Shown piece after piece: positions 4,687 through 8,136 of a DNA stretch of 8,136 nucleotides. The DNA is taken from assembly GCA_002291855.1 (NCBI GenBank), contig DBAW01000239.1, forward strand, positions 1-8,136. Reading direction: 5' to 3'. The notes under the pieces are model-generated. The model did not search any database and was not told the DNA's origin. It worked only from the letters and a program-made list of their open reading frames with translations. This DNA comes from Sphingomonas sp. UBA1000 (GTDB taxonomy: Bacteria; Pseudomonadota; Alphaproteobacteria; Sphingomonadales; Sphingomonadaceae). Position 1 is the first letter of the stretch, and each line of letters starts with the position of its first letter. The translations under genes were made by a program, and so were the position numbers.

Positions 4687-5456
4687 CCGGTCAGGGCGCC
4701 CCCCTGTCCGCGCCGCCGGCAACGGCGGACGCGGCCATGCCCGGGGCGGGGGGCGAGCCTACCGGGCCGCGCCATGTCGCGATCATCATGGACGGCAATG
4801 GCCGCTGGGCGAAGAAACGCCGGCTGCCGCGCGTCGCCGGCCACCGCAAGGGTGTCGAGGCGGCGCGCAATGTCGTGCGCGCGGCGGGCGATCTGGGCAT
4901 CGAGGTGCTGACGCTTTACGCCTTTTCGTCGGAAAACTGGCGGCGTCCGGCCGAGGAAGTGGCCGATCTGATGGGGCTGCTGCGCCATTTCATCCTCGCC
5001 GATATCGAGGAACTGGCACAGGCCGGGGTCAGGCTGCGGGTGATCGGCGATTACCGCGCGCTCAGCCCCGATCTGGTGCGGCTGATCGACGGGGCGCTGG
5101 CGCGCACTGCCGACAATCGCGGCACCACTTTGGTCGTGGCGCTCAATTACGGCGCGCAGAATGAACTGGTCGAGGCGACGCGGCGGGTGGCCGAACGCTG
5201 TGCGCGCGGCGAACTCGACCCGGCCGAGATCGGCCCGGCCCATATCGAATCCGAACTGGCGACGCATGGCCTGCCGCCCGTCGATCTGCTGATCCGCACA
5301 TCGGGCGAACACCGGCTGTCGAACTTTCTGCTCTGGCAATGCGCCTATGCCGAGCTGCTGTTCGTCGATGCGCTGTGGCCCGATTTCAATGGTGACCGGC
5401 TGGCGCAGGCGCTGGACGATTTCGCCCGGCGGGAGCGCCGCTTCGGCGGGCTATGA
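4683..5456 (+). CDS. uppS: Isoprenyl transferase, undecaprenyl-diphosphate synthase type
   Basis: Condenses isopentenyl diphosphate with farnesyl diphosphate in cis to make undecaprenyl diphosphate, the lipid carrier for peptidoglycan and surface polysaccharides. From GTG 4683 the product has 257 residues; from ATG 4737 it has 239. Both lie in the family range. Key features in the longer numbering: HVAIIMDGNGRWAKK with catalytic Asp37, GHRKG (53-57), LYAFSSENW, and the C-terminal IRTSGEHRLSNFLLWQ with Arg205, Arg211 and Ser213 for IPP, plus Glu224. GTG 4683 is preferred because it gives the same 4-base NTGA overlap as the other junctions, and its first 18 codons have coding-like third positions. 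AAGGA at 4666-4670 is, however, 12 bases away. The ATG is the main alternative; no motif depends on the choice. Confidence 0.95.
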   Translation: MTGQGAPLSAPPATADAAMPGAGGEPTGPRHVAIIMDGNGRWAKKRRLPRVAGHRKGVEAARNVVRAAGDLGIEVLTLYAFSSENWRRPAEEVADLMGLLRHFILADIEELAQAGVRLRVIGDYRALSPDLVRLIDGALARTADNRGTTLVVALNYGAQNELVEATRRVAERCARGELDPAEIGPAHIESELATHGLPPVDLLIRTSGEHRLSNFLLWQCAYAELLFVDALWPDFNGDRLAQALDDFARRERRFGGL

Positions 5457-6241
5457 CCGCCGGCAAATCAGGTTCCGATCTCGGCGTGCGCAGCGCGGTC
5501 GGCGTCGTGCTGATCGCGGTGGCGCTGCTCGCACTCTGGGCCGGGCCGGTCGGGCTGTGGCTGCTGATCGCGACGGCGGCGATGCTGATGCTCGCCGAAT
5601 GGTGCGATCTGGCCGAAGCCGACCCCCGTGCCCGCCGGGCCGCGCTGTTTGCCGCCTGTGTGCCGCTGGCGATCCTTGCGCCGCCGCCGGTCGCGGCCGG
5701 GCCGGGCGGGCTTGCCCTTGGCCTTGGCGTTGCCGCCGCGCTCGTCACGGCGGGCGTGACGGGGCGGGTGCGGCTGGGGCTTGGCGTGCTTTACGTCGTG
5801 CTGCCGGCGGTCGCTCTGGTGTTCATCCGGGGGGAAGCGCGCGGGCTGCTGCTGTGCCTGTGGGTGCTTGCCGGCGTGTGGGCGACCGATATCGGCGCCT
5901 ATTTCGCCGGACGGACGATCGGCGGGCCGAAGCTCGCGCCGGCGATCAGCCCCAACAAGACCTGGGCCGGGCTGGGCGGGGGCGTGATCGCGGCGCTTGC
6001 ATTCGGGCTCATTCTCTGGCGCTTTCTGGAATTGCCGCTGGCGCTGGCGCTGCTCAGCCCGGTGCTGGCGGTGGTCGCCCAGGCGGGCGACCTGTTCGAA
6101 AGCGCGCTCAAGCGCCGTGCGGGGGTGAAGGACAGTGGGCGGATATTGCCGGGGCATGGCGGCGTGATGGACCGGCTTGACGGTCTGGTCACGGCCGCGC
6201 CGGTCGCGGCGGGTCTGATCCTCGTCCAACGGATGCTATGA
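5453..6241 (+). CDS. cdsA: Phosphatidate cytidylyltransferase (CDP-diacylglycerol synthase)
   Basis: Uses CTP and phosphatidic acid to make CDP-diacylglycerol in the inner membrane, the precursor that PssA (upstream in this window) converts to phosphatidylserine. The 262-residue product is very hydrophobic, with membrane segments at about 14-30, 32-49, 64-76, 85-102, 108-125, 130-144, 174-188 and 194-210. The family signature is complete at residues 217-243: SALKRR, VKDSGRILPGHGG and DRLD, matching S-x-x-K-R-x4-K-D-x-x-x-x-x-P-x-H-G-G-x-x-D-R-x-D. A second conserved stretch runs from D146 (DIGAYFAGR) to the lysines of SPNKTWAG (166-173). Starts and ends are both ATGA overlaps, with uppS and dxr respectively. 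No Shine-Dalgarno lies at the right distance, so translation is probably coupled to uppS. Confidence 0.97.
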   Translation: MTAGKSGSDLGVRSAVGVVLIAVALLALWAGPVGLWLLIATAAMLMLAEWCDLAEADPRARRAALFAACVPLAILAPPPVAAGPGGLALGLGVAAALVTAGVTGRVRLGLGVLYVVLPAVALVFIRGEARGLLLCLWVLAGVWATDIGAYFAGRTIGGPKLAPAISPNKTWAGLGGGVIAALAFGLILWRFLELPLALALLSPVLAVVAQAGDLFESALKRRAGVKDSGRILPGHGGVMDRLDGLVTAAPVAAGLILVQRML

Positions 6242-7398
6242 CAAAGACAATCTCGATTTTCGGGGCCACCGGGTCCATCGGCACATCGACCCTCGATCTG
6301 GTCGAGCAGGAGCCGGGGCGGTTCGAGGTGGTCGCGCTGACCGCCAATCGCGACGTGCAGGGGCTGGCGGCGGCGGCGAGGCGCACATCGGCGCGGCTGG
6401 CGGTGATCGGCGAGGAATCGCTGCTGGGCGAGCTTCAGGCGGCGCTGGCGGGCACGGGCATTGCCGCGGCAGCCGGGGCAGGGGCCTTGGTCGATGCCGC
6501 CCGCGCCGGGGCGGACTGGACGATGGCGGCGATCGTCGGCTGTGCCGGCCTGCCGCCGGTGATGGCAGCGATCGAGGCGGGCGGCATCGTCGCGCTTGCC
6601 AACAAGGAAGCTCTGGTGTCGGCGGGCGCGCTGATGACGGCGGCGGCCGCGCGCACCGGAGCGCGGATCCTGCCGGTTGATTCCGAGCATAATGCGATCT
6701 GGCAGTGTTTCGATCATGACCGGCCCGACCGGGTGGCCCGCATCCTGCTGACGGCGAGCGGCGGGCCGTTCCGCGCCTGTTCGCGCGCTGAAATGGCCGC
6801 CATGACCCCGGAACAGGCGGTCCGCCATCCGAACTGGTCGATGGGGGCCAAGATTTCGGTCGATTCGGCGACGATGATGAACAAGGGGCTGGAGCTGATC
6901 GAGGCGGCGCGGCTGTTCCCGGTGCCGCATGAGCGGATCGAGATTCTCGTTCACCCGCAATCGGTCATCCATTCGATGGTCGAATATGTCGACGGATCGG
7001 TGCTGGCGCAGCTGGGCACGCCCGACATGCGCACGCCCATCGCCTATACGCTCGCCTGGCCTGACCGGATGACGACGCGCGCCGAGCGGCTCGATCTCGT
7101 CCGGCACGGCCGGCTGGATTTCGAGGCCCCGGACGAGGACCGCTTTCCCGCGCTCCGGCTCGCGCGCGATGCGGTGCGTGCCTGTGGCGCGCGCCCGGCG
7201 ATCCTCAATGCCGCCAATGAAGTGGCGGTGGCGGCGTTTCTGGGCCGTCGGATCGGCTTTCTCGACATTGCTGCAATTGTCGAGGAAACGCTCGGCCGCT
7301 ATGATCCGCCCGCGCCGCGATCGATCGACGATGTGTTCAGCATCGATCAAGCCGCGCGCAGGCAGGCAGAAGCCGCGATGAAGGTGTTTGTCGATTGA
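6238..7398 (+). CDS. dxr: 1-deoxy-D-xylulose 5-phosphate reductoisomerase
   Basis: Rearranges and reduces DXP to 2-C-methyl-D-erythritol 4-phosphate with NADPH, the committed step of the MEP isoprenoid pathway and the target of fosmidomycin. The 386-residue product has near-standard length. The NADPH motif IFGATGSIGTST lies at 7-18 and ANKEALVSAG at 121-130. The metal ligands are Asp148 and Glu150 in PVDSEHNA, and Glu219 in MMNKGLELIEA. The substrate and flexible loop lies in HPNWSMGAKISVDSATMMNK (197-216). The C-terminal NAANEVAVAAFL motif is also present. The ATG overlaps the cdsA stop as ATGA and lacks a clear Shine-Dalgarno. Its product feeds isopentenyl diphosphate to UppS, encoded two genes upstream. 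All catalytic residues I can place are present. Confidence 0.98.
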   Translation: MTKTISIFGATGSIGTSTLDLVEQEPGRFEVVALTANRDVQGLAAAARRTSARLAVIGEESLLGELQAALAGTGIAAAAGAGALVDAARAGADWTMAAIVGCAGLPPVMAAIEAGGIVALANKEALVSAGALMTAAAARTGARILPVDSEHNAIWQCFDHDRPDRVARILLTASGGPFRACSRAEMAAMTPEQAVRHPNWSMGAKISVDSATMMNKGLELIEAARLFPVPHERIEILVHPQSVIHSMVEYVDGSVLAQLGTPDMRTPIAYTLAWPDRMTTRAERLDLVRHGRLDFEAPDEDRFPALRLARDAVRACGARPAILNAANEVAVAAFLGRRIGFLDIAAIVEETLGRYDPPAPRSIDDVFSIDQAARRQAEAAMKVFVD

Positions 7399-8136
7399 CC
7401 CAGTCTCCCGGCGTGCTGCTGACGGTCCTCGCCTTCCTTGGCGTGATCGGCCCGCTCGTGTTCCTGCACGAGCTGGGCCATTATCTCGCCGGGCGGCTGT
7501 TCGGCGTGAAGGCGGAGGTGTTCGCCATCGGCTTCGGGCGCGAGCTGTTCGGGCTGACCGACCGGCGCGGCACCCGCTGGACCTTTGGCTGGCTGCCGCT
7601 GGGCGGCTATGTGCGCTTTGCCGGCGATCTGAACGCGGGCAGCGAACCCGATCCGGCCTGGCTGGCGCTGCCGGCCGAGGAGCGGGCACAGACTTTTCAG
7701 GCCAAGCCGCTGTGGCAGCGGGCGATCATCGTCGCTGCCGGGCCGGTGGCGAACTTCATCGTCGCGGTGCTGATCCTTGCCGCCTTTGCCATGCTGGTCG
7801 GGGTCAACCGCACGCCCCCGGTCGCCGGGACTGTCCAGCCGGGCAGCGCGGCGGCCAGCGCCGGCATCCGCGCCGGCGACCGCATCCGCGCGGTCGACGG
7901 GCGCGCCGTCGATGATTTCGGTGATATTGCCGAATATGTCGTCGCGCGGCCGGCCATGCCGATCCGCTTCGACATCGAACGCGGCGGCCGGACGCGCACC
8001 GTCACCGCGATCCCGGCGGTGCAATACAAGGCCGACCGGTTCGGCAATCGCTATGCTTTCGGCCGCATGGGCATCACCTCGCCGACGCCGGTGGTCGAGC
8101 GTCTGTCGCTGGCCGAGGCGCCGGGCGTCGCGGTCG
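7395..8136 (+). CDS. rseP: RIP metalloprotease RseP (site-2 protease), N-terminal part, truncated by window edge
   Basis: Zinc intramembrane protease that cuts membrane-bound anti-sigma factors and remnant signal peptides; in E. coli it releases sigma-E from RseA. 247 codons are visible and the frame is open at the last base. The first membrane helix holds the zinc motif HELGH (residues 25-29) in VFLHELGHYLAGR, followed by the conserved LPLGGYVRFAGD (68-79) and a second helix near 110-136 beginning AGPVANF. A PDZ domain spans about 142-206 (VAGTVQPGSAA, AGDRIRAVDG). The second zinc-site motif (NxxP/LDG type) and the C-terminal helices lie beyond the window. The start proposed is TTG 7395, overlapping the dxr stop as TTGA with AAGG at 7381-7384 ten bases upstream. 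GTG 7413 is the alternative. In many proteobacteria bamA follows; this cannot be seen here. Confidence 0.95.
   Translation, partial: MTQSPGVLLTVLAFLGVIGPLVFLHELGHYLAGRLFGVKAEVFAIGFGRELFGLTDRRGTRWTFGWLPLGGYVRFAGDLNAGSEPDPAWLALPAEERAQTFQAKPLWQRAIIVAAGPVANFIVAVLILAAFAMLVGVNRTPPVAGTVQPGSAAASAGIRAGDRIRAVDGRAVDDFGDIAEYVVARPAMPIRFDIERGGRTRTVTAIPAVQYKADRFGNRYAFGRMGITSPTPVVERLSLAEAPGVAV

Noticed and set aside
3121..4722. 533-codon open frame on the minus strand opposite tsf, pyrH and frr
   Set aside because: Long antisense frames are expected in high-G+C coding DNA. It is rich in His, Arg and Asp, crosses three well-identified genes and the gap between tsf and pyrH, and shows no domain.
5899..7689. 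596-codon open frame on the minus strand opposite cdsA, dxr and rseP
   Set aside because: Shadow of three conserved genes; Arg/Pro/Ala-rich, no motif, no ribosome binding site seen.
7388..7915. 175-codon + strand frame overlapping rseP
   Set aside because: Out of frame with the clear RseP sequence (HELGH, GGYVRF, PDZ) and composed mainly of Arg, Ala and Gly.
1..8136. CRISPR array, insertion sequence, prophage or tRNA
   Set aside because: No regularly spaced direct repeats, no terminal inverted repeats flanking a transposase, and no tRNA-like cloverleaf were seen in the gaps; coding content is continuous core genes.

Overview
The window is a high-G+C stretch of an alphaproteobacterial chromosome, most likely from a sphingomonad (Sphingomonadales). 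That placement is an inference from the protein sequences, the strong preference for G/C at third codon positions, and the gene order rpsB-tsf-pyrH-frr-uppS-cdsA-dxr-rseP. All the recognisable genes are core housekeeping genes on the + strand. I see no mobile element, CRISPR array, tRNA, rRNA or sign of horizontal transfer.

Layout. Positions 1-1007 hold the 3' end of psd and all of pssA, the two steps from CDP-diacylglycerol to phosphatidylethanolamine, joined by an ATGA overlap. Positions 1008-1390 are the only long stretch without a + strand gene. It holds a convergent minus-strand gene for a small predicted membrane protein (958-1212), a back-to-back promoter region containing a GTTC-N7-GTTC element that matches the alphaproteobacterial LexA (SOS) box, and the promoter and structured leader of rpsB. 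Positions 1391-3221 hold rpsB and tsf (ribosomal protein S2 and EF-Ts), each followed by a strong GC-rich hairpin. Positions 3222-3399 hold the tsf hairpin, a second folded element and a probable new promoter. From 3400 to the window edge runs a tight operon: pyrH, frr, uppS, cdsA, dxr and rseP (the last truncated).

How the genes fit together. rpsB, tsf and frr serve translation, and pyrH supplies UDP for nucleotides and cell-wall precursors. dxr opens the MEP isoprenoid route whose products feed UppS, which makes the undecaprenyl lipid carrier. cdsA makes the CDP-diacylglycerol used by PssA and then Psd. rseP is the intramembrane protease of the envelope stress response. The window therefore links translation capacity to membrane and envelope synthesis.

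The only candidate for something undescribed is the minus-strand small membrane protein gene. It has a strong Shine-Dalgarno sequence, a consensus TTGACA -35 element and a LexA-like box lying over its promoter, which suggests a DNA-damage-induced small membrane protein. Caulobacter SidA and DidA are precedents for such a protein, but no homology is claimed. Secondary points of interest are alternative foldings and a possible leader peptide in front of rpsB, and the almost unbroken chain of NTGA stop/start overlaps from frr to rseP.
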